In this document: piece by piece, positions 47,061 to 58,204 of the stretch
Layout of the letters: every line of letters begins with the position of its first letter
Numbering within the stretch: position 1 is the stretch's first letter
Source: Eurosta solidaginis
Taxonomy: Eukaryota > Arthropoda > Insecta > Diptera > Tephritidae
Length of the DNA: 64,000 nucleotides
Assembly: GCF_040869045.1 (NCBI RefSeq)
Contig: NC_090319.1
Location: forward strand, 52,920,779-52,984,778
Reading direction: 5' to 3'
The notes under the pieces: model-generated
The model's database searches: none
What the model was told of the DNA's origin: nothing
The model's input: only the letters and a program-made list of their open reading frames with translations
Made by a program: the position numbers and the translations under genes

Positions 47061-49628
47061 TATATATTATAAATGGGAAAGTTTGGATGTTAAGATGTTT
47101 GGATGTTTGGATGTTTAGATGTTTGGATGTTTGGATGTTTGGATGTTTGGATGTTTGTCCAGACGTTTGTCTTTGTGACTCAATAACGCAAGAACGGCTG
47201 GACCGATTTGGATGAAATTTTGCACACATATAGCCAATAGTCTAGAAGGATCTACTAGCTATATATTTTTCAAAAGGGGCGTGGTCCCCGCCCCCTAGAA
47301 ACAGTTATAATTTAATTATTATATTTTTTCGTCTTTGCGACTGAATCACGCCAGAATGGCTACACGGATTTTGATGAAATTTGGGACACAGACAGTAGTC
47401 TACTAGCGAAATTTTTTTCGAACATGGAAAGAGGGGTGGCGGTCCCACGACCCTTCGAGCAATTATTTTTCATAATTTTTACACATTATAACTTTACGTA
47501 TACTGGCCTTCACCAATATCACAGACTCAAGGGGTCAAATAAGTCGAGGGCTTACAAAGTAAGCAGTGACACCCTCCGCCCGCCCCCCTTTATCTCCCCC
47601 TCTGGTGTAAAATCCATAAATTGTTATAACTCAATCTAAATTTTCTCCTAAATCAATAGTTTTTGGTATCTGGTACATACAGAACGAGATCTAGACAATT
47701 TTGGAGGAACGATCAGTGGTCCTCTCCTCTACTCCCGCCATCCGCCCTCCATCAATTGTTTTTATTAGCACGCTTTTATTAGCTTTACCTGTATGTTTCT
47801 ATCAAACTTTTTGTTCGCTCCAATGCGCCTGCTGCCTTATTAACATGGTTTTATAATTAGCTTCACCTTATTTGTGATCCCGTAAGGGTCATATCGAGAC
47901 CCTTCCGGGATCATTTCTGGATGGTTTTCGGGATCGGTCCGGGATTACGCCGGGGTAATTTCGGGGCTTTTTCGGGACTATTTCGGGATCATTTTGGGAC
48001 CCTTCCGGGATCATTTCTGTATAGTTTACGGGATCCGTCCGGGATCCCGTCGGGGTTATTTTGGAACATTTTCGGGACTATTCCGGAATCATTTCGGGAC
48101 TATTTCGCGATCATTTGGGGACCCTTCCGGCATCATTTCTGGATGGTTTTCGGGATCCGTGCGGGATCTCGTCGGGGTCATATGAGGACTTTTTCGGGAT
48201 CATTTGTGGGCTCTTCCGTCATCATTTCTGGATGGTTTTCGGGATCCGTCCGGGATATCGTCGGGGTCATTTGGGGACTTTTTCGGGATCATTTGGGGGC
48301 TCTTCCGGCATCATTTCTGGATGGTTTTCGGGATCCGTCCGGGATCTCGTCGGGGTCATTTGGGGACTTTTTCCGGATCATTTTGGGGCTCATCCGGCAT
48401 CATTTCTGGATGGTTTTCGGGATCCGTCCGGGATCCCGTCGGGGTCATTTCGGGACTTTTTCGCGACTAATACGGGATCATTTGGGAACCCTTTCGGCAT
48501 CATTTCTGGATGGTTTTCGGGATCCGTCCGGGATCCCGTTGGGGTCATTTCGGGACTTTTTCGCGACTAATACGGGATCATTTGGGAACCCTTTCGGCCT
48601 CATTTCTGGATAGTTGTCGGGATCCCGTCACGGTCATTTCGGGACTATTAGGGGATCATTTGAGGACCTTTCCGGCATCATTTCTGTATTGTTTTCGGAA
48701 TCCTTTCGGGATCCCGTCAGTGTCATTTTGGGACTTTTTTGGGGCTAATACGGGATCATTTGGGGATCCTCTAGGGGTCGTTTCGTGACTTTTTCTGTTT
48801 TATTTCGGGATCATTTGGGGACCATTCCGGCATAATTTCTTGATGGTTTGCCGGATCCATCAGGGTCATTTCGGGACCATTTTGGGATCATTTGGGGACC
48901 CTTCCGAGATCATTTCTGGATCCGTCCGGGATGCCGTAGTAGCCATTTCGGGATTTTTTGTTACTTTTCCGGGATAGTTTTTGCACCCTTCCGGGATCAT
49001 TTCTGGATCTGTGCGGGATCCCATCTGGGTCAATTCCGGACTATTTCGGGATCATTTTGGAATCCTTCCGGAATCATTTCTGTATGGTTTTCGCGATCCA
49101 TCGTGGATGCCCTCGGTGCCATTTCGGAACTTTTTCTGGAGTTAATCGGGATAATTTAGGGACCCTTCCTGGATATTTTCTGGATGGTTTCTGAGATCCG
49201 TCCGGGAGCCCGTCAGGGTAATTTCGGAACTTTTTCGGGACTATTTCGGGATCAATTTGGTACCCTTCAGGCATCATTTCTGTGTGGTTATCTGGATAAG
49301 TCTAGAATCGTGTCGTTGTCATTTCGGGTTTTTTTGGGACTACTTCGGGAACTTTTGGAAACACTTCCGGGGCGTTTCTGGATGGTTTTCGGGATCCGTC
49401 CGCGACAGCGTCGGGGTCATTTCGTGGCTTTTTCTGGATAATTTCGTTATCATTTTGGGATCCTATCAGGTTATCAGCTCATAAAGTTCTTTTTTTTTAC
49501 TCAATTACAAAAATAAAATGCATTAGACAGAAAAAAAATTTTAAACAGATAACTTTATAAGCAGGCTAACGTGAATAGCCCACATATTTCATTTTCTCCT
49601 TGCGGACGGGGCCGCGGGTAAAGGCTAG
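47061..49628 (+). mobile_element. Helitron-like element D with short 89-bp array
   Basis: Starts directly after the CTAG of element C (with an extra TA). 5' region 47061-47880, array 47880 to about 49480 (about 18 repeats; inner repeats missing relative to C), tail and CTAG at 49625-49628. The flank beyond is the MITE host sequence (TATATTCTATATACTT), which matches the uninterrupted MITE near 54836. Confidence 0.6.
47880..49480 (+). repeat. 89-bp minisatellite, element D
   Basis: About 18 units. The beginning matches element C (42290-43020) and then skips to a point matching 43300, consistent with unequal crossing-over within the array. Confidence 0.93.
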
Positions 49629-49787
49629 TATATTCTATATACTTAAATTCGTAAGGATTACCTCACTTTAAAATTTGAGCTAAATAATCTAAAGTTTTTT
49701 TTTGAAACTGAGTCGAGAACTGTGCGTGTGAATGTGCGAATTTTCACCGATCAGCTGTTAGTTGCGCTACTTGGTACAATTTACAAT
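49629..49787 (+). mobile_element. Right part of the interrupted hAT-like MITE
   Basis: From TATATTCTATATACTT to the family right end CACCGATCAGCTGTTAGTTG...TTTACAAT. It matches 54836-54994 and completes the MITE begun at 22466. Immediately followed (49788) by an internal fragment of another MITE copy (gagtggaatgaagaacagta). Confidence 0.75.
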
Positions 49788-49812
49788 AGAGTGGAATGAA
49801 GAACAGTAGGGC

Positions 49813-50549
49813 CGTTCCATTGGTATATCGAGCTCTGGCTCTGGCACAAATCTCATTGGAACGATCTGGATCAACTTTATGAGAGCTGGCAGCACTAATA
49901 TAACACATCTGGTTTGTTGAAAATAAGAAGAAACGTATACAAAATTTTAAGATACTGATAGAATTATTAACATTTAAATAGTTTCGCACGTAAGCAAACT
50001 ATTTATTTTCCTTACATCATCTTCAAGTTGTTTACTCTTTCAGTGTTTTTGCTTTTAAATATGGCGAAATCTTTTATGTATACACAAATGTACACGTATT
50101 TAGTTCAGTGCTACAATGGCTCAACTGTATGGTTGGCTCATCTCACCAGCTGATTTTATTTTTTTCATTTCACTGGAGTAGGGATTTTCACAAGGAGATG
50201 GCAAACTTAAAATGAAACCAGCGAATTTACAACATTTTCTAACTACTTACAAATGCTGCTAAGTTTTAAGTTTTCATTCCATTCCATTCGTCTAACACCA
50301 ACACGCTGATTTTGGCAATGTGAACAAAGGTATGTTGTTGCTGTAGAGATGAGCCAACCATATAGTTGAGCCATGAGTGCTACCAACTCAAAAGTGGTTA
50401 GCTGTCAAAAAATTTACTACAGAAAACGAAACGAACATAACTGCTATACGGATCAGAAATTGAACCGGATAAATATGAGGATCACAACGTTGTTGTTGCA
50501 TTTGCATGTTAAATTTCTATCCGTATCTGGCTCACGCACCAATGGAACG
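49813..50549. mobile_element. MITE with CGTTCCATTGGT inverted ends
   Basis: 12-bp inverted ends CGTTCCATTGGT (49813) and ACCAATGGAACG (ending 50549). It lies within hAT-like MITE sequence; flanks ACAGTAGG and TAAGTAGG are similar (6 of 8), a possible degraded 8-bp duplication. It contains another MITE at 50115-50375. No transposase. Confidence 0.65.
50115..50375. mobile_element. 261-bp MITE with ATGGCTCAAC ends
   Basis: Ends AATGGCTCAACTGTATGGTT and the complement of CATGGCTCAACTATATGGTT, extending through GGCTCATCTC. Perfect 8-bp duplication AGTGCTAC (50107-50114, 50376-50383). hAT-like by duplication length. A one-ended relative lies at 50586-50735. Confidence 0.85.
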
Positions 50550-50585
50550 TAATAAGTAGGAAGAGAAGAGTTGCATTGGATCCTT

Positions 50586-50735
50586 GGTTCAACTATATGG
50601 TTGGCTCATCTGTACAACAACAAAATATGTCTGTTCAAATTGTCAAAATCTTTGTATTGGGGTTGGTGCGAATGGTATGGAACGGAAACATAAAACTAAG
50701 CAGTTTTTGTATGTATACGAAAATGTTGGCAATGT
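50586..50735. mobile_element. One-ended fragment of the ATGGCTCAAC MITE family
   Basis: Starts GGTTCAACTATATGGTTGGC, then resembles the interior; the opposite end is missing or diverged. It interrupts hAT-like MITE sequence, which resumes with 'acattttatgtctgtttaaa' near 50740. Confidence 0.5.
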
Positions 50736-50797
50736 GTTTTTACAACATTTTATGTCTGTTTAAAAATTTAACTTGAATTTCCCTAAAGATTTCCGTA

Positions 50798-52053
50798 TTA
50801 TTATTATTATTATTATTTATTAACATTATTAAAATAAATTAACAAGTTAATATGTCTAATGTGCATCCGCTCGATGGGAATTAGTTATATCGAATAAAAC
50901 TTTTTTTTTTGTTTTTTTTTTTTTGTGTAATTTTTAAAGTAATGTTAGATGTGTGTTTTAATGGCTTTGATGAAGTTATTGATTGAAGTTATGTTCACTT
51001 TCGTGGGTATTTTTAGTAGCTCAATCCAGTTGCTTTTTAGGCAGTGTCTTCTGGTTTCTTTGAGGTCAGGGCATTCCGTGAATATATGTTTTAATGTTAG
51101 ATCCGGTTGACAGAATGGGCAAGACGGTTTTGGTTCTCCAGATAGGAGGTATTGGTGCGTGCGAAGTGTGTGACCAAGACGGATACGTGAAAAAGTTTTT
51201 ATGTGCCCTTTGGGGATATCTTTTGGATAATTTGGGGTTTCCGGGATTAGGTTAATGCTGCTGTAGTGGTGGTGGTGGTAGTATTGAAATTCTTGCGTGC
51301 GCTTATGGCGTAGATGATTTAAGATGAATCGACGGCTATCTCCTTTCTCTATGATGTTGCATGTCGTTACAGGTGCCATAAGTACTGATTTAGCGGCTAG
51401 GTCTGCTGCATCGTTGCCGGGGATACCTGCATGTCCAGGTATCCATAATAGCCTGATTTTTTCTCATTATCGATTAGCATATCTCTTATTTTGTTTATTG
51501 TCTTTGAGCTAGGGATTGGGTTTTGGACTGCTTTAAGAACCGAAGCACTGTCGGTGCAAATAATGATCTTAGAGGATTTTCTTGCGCCATCGTAATTGCG
51601 TTATAGATGGCGATGGCTTCTGCTGTGAACAAAGATGACGTTTCTGGAAGGGTTTGCATTCTTAAGATGAGACCTTTTAAAAAATAAATTAACAAGTTAT
51701 TATGTCTAATGAGCATCCGCTCGATGGGAATTAGTTATATCGAATAAAATTTGTTTTTTTGTTTTTTTTTTTTTTGTGTGTAAGTTTTAAAGTAATGTTA
51801 GATGTGTGTTTTAATGGCTTTGATGAAGTTATGTTCACTTTCGTGGGTTTTTTTTTAGTAGCTCAATCCAGTTGCTTTTTAGGCAGCGTCTTCTGGTTTC
51901 TTTGAGGTCAGGGCATTCCGTGAATATATGTGTTAATGTTAGATCCGGTTGACAGAATGGGCAAGACGGTTTTGGTTCTCCAGATAGGAGGTATTGGTGC
52001 ATGTGAAGTGTGTGACCAAGACGGATACGTGAAAAAGTTTTTATGTCCCCTTT
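50798..52053 (-). mobile_element. I-like non-LTR retrotransposon, tandem 3' ends
   Basis: Flanked by a 19-bp direct repeat TTCCCTAAAGATTTCCGTA (50779-50797 and 52054-52072) in MITE sequence, as expected for target-primed reverse transcription. The minus-strand 3' tail is a (TAA)n run (50798-50818), a feature of the I clade. It contains two head-to-tail 3' segments: 51676-50798 and a shorter 52053-51677, both ending with 'cattagacatattaacttgt'-type text. Confidence 0.82.
50945..51690 (-). pseudogene. I-like ORF2 C-terminus: RNase H and zinc cluster
   Basis: Read from 51690: an RNase H-like segment (LPETSSLFTAEAIAIYNAIT, with the catalytic-type Glu in TAEAIAI), frameshifted near 51580 and 51470. 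Then an ORF from 51379 to 50945 with RLGHTLRTHQYLL, a CPFCQ-x4-TLKHIFTECPDL Cys/His cluster, and a C-terminal tail. This order is typical of the end of I-clade ORF2 proteins. The reverse transcriptase and endonuclease are absent (5' truncation). Not functional. Confidence 0.8.
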
Positions 52054-52155
52054 TTCCCTAAAGATTTCCGTAATATGGCCATTAGTGATGATTGTGTGTG
52101 TGTGCTAATTTTGGCCTCAAAACGCTAACACTGCTAAAAAAATTGTCGCAAATCT

Positions 52156-52777
52156 ATTACCCACATACAATTTTCAATTTACTCCAATGGAATTCTTACC
52201 ACGAAAATTTCTCTATCAATAAAATGTAGCAGAGCTATGACTTTTGACTTGGGAGATAATTTAGGCGAGGCATTAAAAAGGAAGTGCTGAATGTTCGGAC
52301 AAACACATTGTCATTAAATTTTGATGAAACGACGCACTTATCAGAAAAAGACTTGTTTTAGTGATTAGATATTTCGATCGGTATTCAGTTATTACACAGT
52401 TGAAACTTTTAAGACGCTTGATTTTTAGTCTGAATTCAAAACTCACACTTAATGAATCTAGGCTATATTACCCACATACAATTTTCAATTTACTCCAATG
52501 GAATTCTTACCACGAAAATTGCTCTATCAATAAAATGTAGCAGAACAATGACTTTTCACTTGGGAGATAATTTAGGCGAGGCATTAAAAAGGAAGTGCTG
52601 AATGTTCAGACAAACACATTGTCATTAAATTTTGATGAAACGACGCACTTATCAGAAAAAGACTTGTTTTAGTGTATAGATATTTCGATCGGTATTCAAT
52701 TATTATACAGTTGAAACTTTTAAGACGCTTCATTTCTAGTCTGAGTTCAAAACTCACACTGAATCTAGGCTCTGGTA
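52156..52777. repeat. 311-bp tandem duplication
   Basis: Copies at 52156-52466 and 52467-52777, starting 'attacccacatacaattttc'. A few substitutions separate them (for example ttgactt/tcactt). No ORF. The stretch from 52778 to 53375 has no feature I can support; near 53240 'catggtgtggcaaccgtg' resembles 2250-2270. Confidence 0.85.
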
Positions 52778-53379
52778 TGAAGTTTAAACTGTCAGTGAAA
52801 ATGTAAGCATCTATAAAAATAGCATTAACACAATTGCTTAGTTTTATTTACGATTTATTGAGTTTGCCACAACGCAAATTTTTTAACCGTTCCTTACTAA
52901 AACCTAACTGCGCTATACATTTTATTTCATTGCAATCAAGCAAAACTAGGTTCACAACGTTAGATTGGTGAAAGACATGTCTTATCCTAAAAATTTTAAA
53001 ATGTAATACCTAAAGGTACACTTTATTTTTGTTTGTGCAGTTTGAACTAAAGCCAAGTGTCTCCTTTATTAATATTTTATATAGGACACCCCTGAAACAT
53101 ACTACAATTTTTGCTTTTTACAACAAATACGATACTCTAGTAACTTGCCGAATTGTTTGTATACTTATAAAATAAAACTAAAATTTGGTCCTTGTTTTTG
53201 AGTTCTGGTCCTTTTTTTGATAAATTTTGGTCCCAAATGACAACATGGTGTGGCAACCGTGTTTGAGAATGCACGTGATAAGGTTGCGTTTTTCCGAACT
53301 AAATAAATAATGAAATAGTAGTATGCAAGCGACTGCCATAGTAGTAGACATGTACATGAATATTATGAACAACGTTTAA

Positions 53380-53584
53380 AGGGCGAATTAATGGTGACTT
53401 ATAACCATAAAGCCATAACCAGATAAAACAGCTGATCGAACCAACCTTATGGAAATCAATGTAATCGATTAATGGTGCCATACCATAACGCCAACTCGAT
53501 TACATTGATTCCCATAAGGTAGGTTCGATCAGCTGTTTTATCTGGTTATGGCCTTATGGTTATAAGTCACCATTAATTCGCCCT
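53380..53584. mobile_element. Foldback MITE with TTAA ends
   Basis: 205 bp, nearly all arm. Left arm AGGGCGAATTAATGGTGACT... is mirrored on the right for about 95 bp with a short spacer. TTAA lies on both sides (53376-53379, 53585-53588), the duplication used by piggyBac-type transposases. No coding sequence. Confidence 0.8.
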
Positions 53585-53616
53585 TTAAGCTAAAAAAATG
53601 TCTTTGAAATATAATC

Positions 53617-53760
53617 TAAGTGAAGATGGACACGAGGCGTAGCTTCATAGATGCGTATTAGGCACAGCATAAGCAATCTTGAGGTGTAGAGAGATCTTAG
53701 CTGCATACCATATTTTGCAGGCGTCTACGAAGCTACGCCTCTTTTATATCTTGCCTAAGT
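53617..53760. mobile_element. Small imperfect inverted-repeat element
   Basis: GAGGCGTAGCTTCATAGATG (about 53634) is mirrored by the complement near 53712-53732, with imperfect similarity beyond. A probable decayed MITE; boundaries are approximate. From 53760 to 54460 I see no gene. Confidence 0.45.
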
Positions 53761-54464
53761 TCAATTTTTTAGGAGATCTAACATTTTTAATTAATATTGA
53801 TAAATAACGCCTAAAGCAAATACGCTTAAGGCGTCGTTTTGGCACTTGCGCTGCGTCTACATCTGACTTTGAACACACGTGCTTTAATTGCTTCAATCCA
53901 TAAGCAACGCAACGCCAACGTCAAAGCAACACACAAATAATTAAAAACTTACGTTCTTCTTGAAATTTCTTGCATTTTAGAAAAAAAACCGATTTTCTAT
54001 CGCCGTTCAACTAAATAAAAAATATAATTTTGTATTCATGTCGATTTCGTGATCGATCAGGAGAGACGGTGGAACATATCCTCCTGGAACGCGACGCAAT
54101 ATGATGAGGGCACAATAGATCAACGGTAGCAGTGCAATCCCCAATAAATTTTCTATCTACCTTCATGTTATAAAAATAGTTGTATTTCATTTTTCCTCAT
54201 GTGACAAGGGAAATTTTAACGTCCGTTATTTTAAAGTAACCCTTATTTGACGAATCACTGAACGATTTCTTTCAAATAAAGTGTTTGTTAGCGTTAACCG
54301 AAGATGGTGAAAACGGCCCCTGGAATTGTTAACTTATATAGCGAGAAAGTTAAGATATAACACACATATGCACAGGTACTAAATGCTTGCATGCATAAAA
54401 TAATTTTTATTATATAGAAGTAGTACGACATTGAGATTTTAGTTCTGCTATTTTTAACACAGAG

Positions 54465-55462
54465 TTATTTTTTAATATAAAGTATGTTACGGTCTGCTGT
54501 TATGGTCTACGGTTACGGTCCACTTGGGAGTGTGTTCGCGCAGACACACCTAGTGGCGATAAAAAGTATCGAAAAAGACAAGAAAAAAATAGACCGGCCA
54601 TCACTAGTGAAAAAAGCGATGAGTTTCCGGAGAATTGTGATCATTGTTTACTATATAGTTTGGCAGCTTAAGTAGAGGTTATGTTGCGAATAGGGTGGAA
54701 GGCAGTGGACTAGGCAGTCGAATGTCATATAATGAAGGAATGGTGTTCGGAGTTTTTTCAAAGTTAAAAAAAAAAATGATAAAAGCTTTAATAAAAATAA
54801 AACTATTGGTTTAATAACAATAAAAACGCCTTATATATTCTATATTATATATATTCTTAAGGATTGTCTCACTTTAAAATTTGAGTTAAATAATCTAAAG
54901 TTTGTTTTTGAAACTGAGTCGAGAACTGTGCGTGTGAATGTGCGAATTTTCACCGATCAGCTGTTAGTTGCGCTACTTGGTAAAATTTACAATTATTGTG
55001 ATGTTGGCGGCAGCAAAATTTTGAGGCGGGCCGAAAAAGAAAAAGAGAAAAACTGCCTTATCAGCACTATTGCTGCCTCAACTGCACATCCCCACGTATA
55101 TTTAGCTGATCGCCAAACACCCTAGCCGGCTGTGCAAGTATTCAAGCGGCATTGGGGAAGAACCAAAAGACTGCAACGAGGAATTGCAGGCCGGTGCCTT
55201 AGCCCAACTGCTAGAGGAACAATCAGGGGGTAATAAACTATACAAAACGTCAAGTGATGCAGTAAGTCGGCGTTTCACAGTCACTCCTAGCGAGGAAAGT
55301 TATAGTGATTCCGACTCGGACGGCACTGCGCTAAATGGTGACGAGAACCATTGCAATCCGAAGATAAACCCCTTTCTCTACGTGTACGAAGTACCATACC
55401 ACCTCCGGAAAAACGTCCGACACCAATTCCGCCTCCAGGGCCAGCAGCACGCTGAAGCGTAA
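54465..55462 (+). pseudogene. Unidentified coding sequence split by a MITE
   Basis: With the MITE (54642-54994) and one 8-bp duplication removed, one plus-strand frame is open from about 54480 to 55125 (RADTPSGDKKYRKRQEKNRP, SEKSDEFPENCD before the MITE, VGGSKILRRAEKEKEKN and HPHVYLADRQTP after). After a frameshift near 55125 an adjacent frame runs on to 55462 (SSGIGEEPKDCNEELQAGAL, VTPSEESYSDSDSDGTALNG). The DNA is less AT-rich than its surroundings. There is no known domain: charged, acidic-serine and low complexity. It may be a decayed exon or a retrocopy. A GTGAGT donor-like site follows at 55610. Confidence 0.45.
54642..54994 (+). mobile_element. 353-bp hAT-like MITE (short subtype)
   Basis: CATTGTTTACTATATAGTTT to TTTACAATT, with perfect 8-bp duplication ATTGTGAT (54634-54641, 54995-55002). 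Shows the uninterrupted form of the MITE that hosts the 22-49 kb insertions ('aacgccttatatattctata'). Confidence 0.9.
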
Positions 55463-55600
55463 TACAACGAACGGCAGAATTAGCACCCAGTCATCCAGAT
55501 AGTAAAGGTCTATACGGAATTTCATTACCACCAGGTTAGCTCGATCACCTCGGACCAGAGTGAAACAACCACCAACGCCGGCCACCGTAACCTGAACCAC
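55331..55600 (-). CDS. Alternative antisense ORF, possible membrane segments
   Basis: 90-codon frame opposite the end of the unidentified coding stretch, with hydrophobic runs (DDWVLILPFVVLRFSVLLAL and VVWYFVHVEKGVYLR). One of the two overlapping frames is presumably spurious. I cannot decide which, and recognise neither. Confidence 0.2.
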   Translation of the reverse strand: MVQVTVAGVGGCFTLVRGDRANLVVMKFRIDLYYLDDWVLILPFVVLRFSVLLALEAELVSDVFPEVVWYFVHVEKGVYLRIAMVLVTI

Positions 55601-55729
55601 ATACTGGGTGAGTCCGTTCCTTTATATTTTGCCTTCGCGCGAGTGAACTTATCATTAGCTCTACAAGTTTTTTTAACAAAACAAAAGAAGGTTCGCCACC
55701 GGCACCAGGTCGATGAGGAATAACCAAAG

Positions 55730-57560
55730 CATACGCACCACCCTATATGAAATGGTCATATAGCTAAAGCAGCCAAAACTATGTACAAAATTTTGATAAT
55801 TCACTTGTAAATGTTTTGATTTTGTTAGTTAGTTAAATTGTTTTGAACAGTGGATTAGATTTTAATGTGTAAAGGCTTGTATAATGTAGGATGTCGTACA
55901 TACACCTGCGAGCAATAAAATTGCAGCAAAAATGATGCGCAATTTTTATCATTTCCAAAGCAAAATTCTCATTGTTGTATGGAACAAAATTATATATATA
56001 ACCTGGAACTCGTCTTAAATTAGACTACATCGCTTTCCAAAACGGTTTCGAAATTGGTTGACAGTCGTTGTTGTTTAAATCAGTAAATCCGGTTTTACAA
56101 TTGAGGGAAATGGAAATAGAAAATTAATTGCTGCAACTTGCAAACCAATTTGCTACTTTTTTTACTCGCAGATGTACCTATCATAACTATATACTACTAT
56201 GCTTTTGTACTAGTATAAGCCAATTTAAAAGAGACCATTGGAATTATCTGCCAGAAAATAGACTGTCATGTCAAGGCGACAAACTTCGCTAAATCGTAAT
56301 ATATTTTCAATGTATAAATCCGCACGTACCTGCAACCCTTTGCAAGCACCAATTATGCCAGTGTTGAAACATTTTCCCTGCAACTTCTTTTTTTTGATTC
56401 TGGACAATCTATAAAGTATTTTATAATCAACACGAACACATACCTAAATGTTATACACGTATTTATTAACTTTTACTGCCTACAATTGAAATAACATAGC
56501 ATTCAGTAAGACTCATTTAAGATAGGATACATATACACGCATAGGCATTCAATGCCATTTGGAAAATTTGATCATAAATTTTGTAAGTTACAGAAAACCT
56601 AAATCGCAATATTGTTTCGGTTTCACTTGTGAATTAGTGACTTATTTGTTATATTAATGCAACCATCCCTACTTAGCACTAGATCAAAACTTATCCAATA
56701 TTGTATTTAGCATTTGTCAAGTATATCATTTGATTTCATGACATCTTATATGTACAATAATTTTCTAGTTTTTAGTACACTGGCATATATGCATACATTT
56801 AAATTGTATAAATACCCTAACTGCTGGCGCAATCATTCTTGAATTTAATACGAAAATGAATATTACCTTGATTCAAGCACGTTTCACCCAAACGAATAAA
56901 GAAATATATATATATATATATTTTTTTGGTATGGTTAATCACTCCTACCAGTGAATATCCATTTCTTTTTTCTGCATATATTTTGATTCCTTCACTTCTA
57001 ACATACCTACCTACAGACATGCATGTACCGTAGTTCATGAACTAGATTTTTTTGTTGGGTACCTTGTTGGCAGAGATAAGGAAATCAATTCATATGTAAA
57101 GAAATCCACGGATGTGCAGATTCAAAAATCTTACTAATCCCTACCTACCCAATAAGTTAAATAGGCTGCCCTATGTACATAAACACATCAATAGTAAGTT
57201 AACTTAACCAAAACTTGCTATTAGACAGATAACAGAATTTATGTACGCAAAACAGAATAGCATTTAAAGAGGGTATTTAGAAACAAAGATACCAAACACA
57301 TTATTATAATAAATCTATTATACCGATAGGTGCCAACCTATATACGTTATGAATTTATAAAATAGTTATGTAAGCCAACCAAAATTCTAACTTAGACTTC
57401 ACGAAAGTAAATAAAAAAAACAGATTGTATTGCCTTATGAGCTGGAAGCTTGCGAAGATTAAAACACATAGACGTACTTAATTATATTTCAGTTTTTTTA
57501 TGATGAATTATAAATAAAGTTGTAATTATAATGGGAATGCTGGCATTCGAATTGACTTAG
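55730..57560. other. AT-rich intergenic DNA, no gene seen
   Basis: Only short ORFs, a (TA)n run near 56908-56920 and AATAAA words. Nothing I can support as a gene, RNA or element. Confidence 0.5.
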
Positions 57561-57574
57561 AAGGCATGTAGGCA

Positions 57575-58050
57575 TACAGGTAAGGGGCCACCGGAATTTT
57601 AGGTGCGACGGTGGCCATGGTTTTTGAGGGTGGGATAATGCACCGGGCGTCGCAACACCACCCGCGGCGCCCCTATGTATATTCGGCCTTTTTGTTTTCC
57701 TTTTATTTGTATTTTTATTTTTCAGCGTTTTTTTTTATTTTGATTTTGAACTTGTGGTAACCGGTCATTTCCGGTTCGGTAAATTTTTTTTTTTTGCGTC
57801 AGATATTTTTTTTTTGAATTTAAATTTTTGAATGTTGTAACGGTCTGTCCGTGACATCCGGTTCGGCTGGATGTTGTTTTATTTTGTATTGATAAGCGTT
57901 TTGAGTCGGTCTCTGCGCTTCTGTCAGGTTTTTTTTGATTTTGACAGTTGATTTTGAATAGGCATGATAGGAACTTTTTTCTGTTTATGGCGCAGGAACA
58001 GTAAGGTTGGCAAGGACCCGCCCCAGCCGACAATGACTAGCCACTGTGCA
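57575..58050. other. GC-rich patch and poly-T rich unclassified repeat
   Basis: 57580-57680 is GC-rich (ggtgcgacggtggccatggt, cgtcgcaacaccacccgcgg), followed by poly-T tracts and paired 'ccggtcatttccggttcgg' / 'gtgacatccggttcggctgg' motifs. On the minus strand this gives a Lys/Gln/Asn-rich ORF (57722-58033) of low complexity. Possibly the leader of a retrotransposon; unproven. Confidence 0.3.
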
Positions 58051-58204
58051 CCAACACATCATGCCGACCGCCTTCCTTACTGCTTCCACCGCAAATGCGA
58101 TTCCATAACAAGTAAGAAGTATAAAACATGATTAATGACTACACTTATAGGTGTTTCATTTATTTTCATTGAGGAATAAATCGTAAAAATAAAAATCATG
58201 TTAT

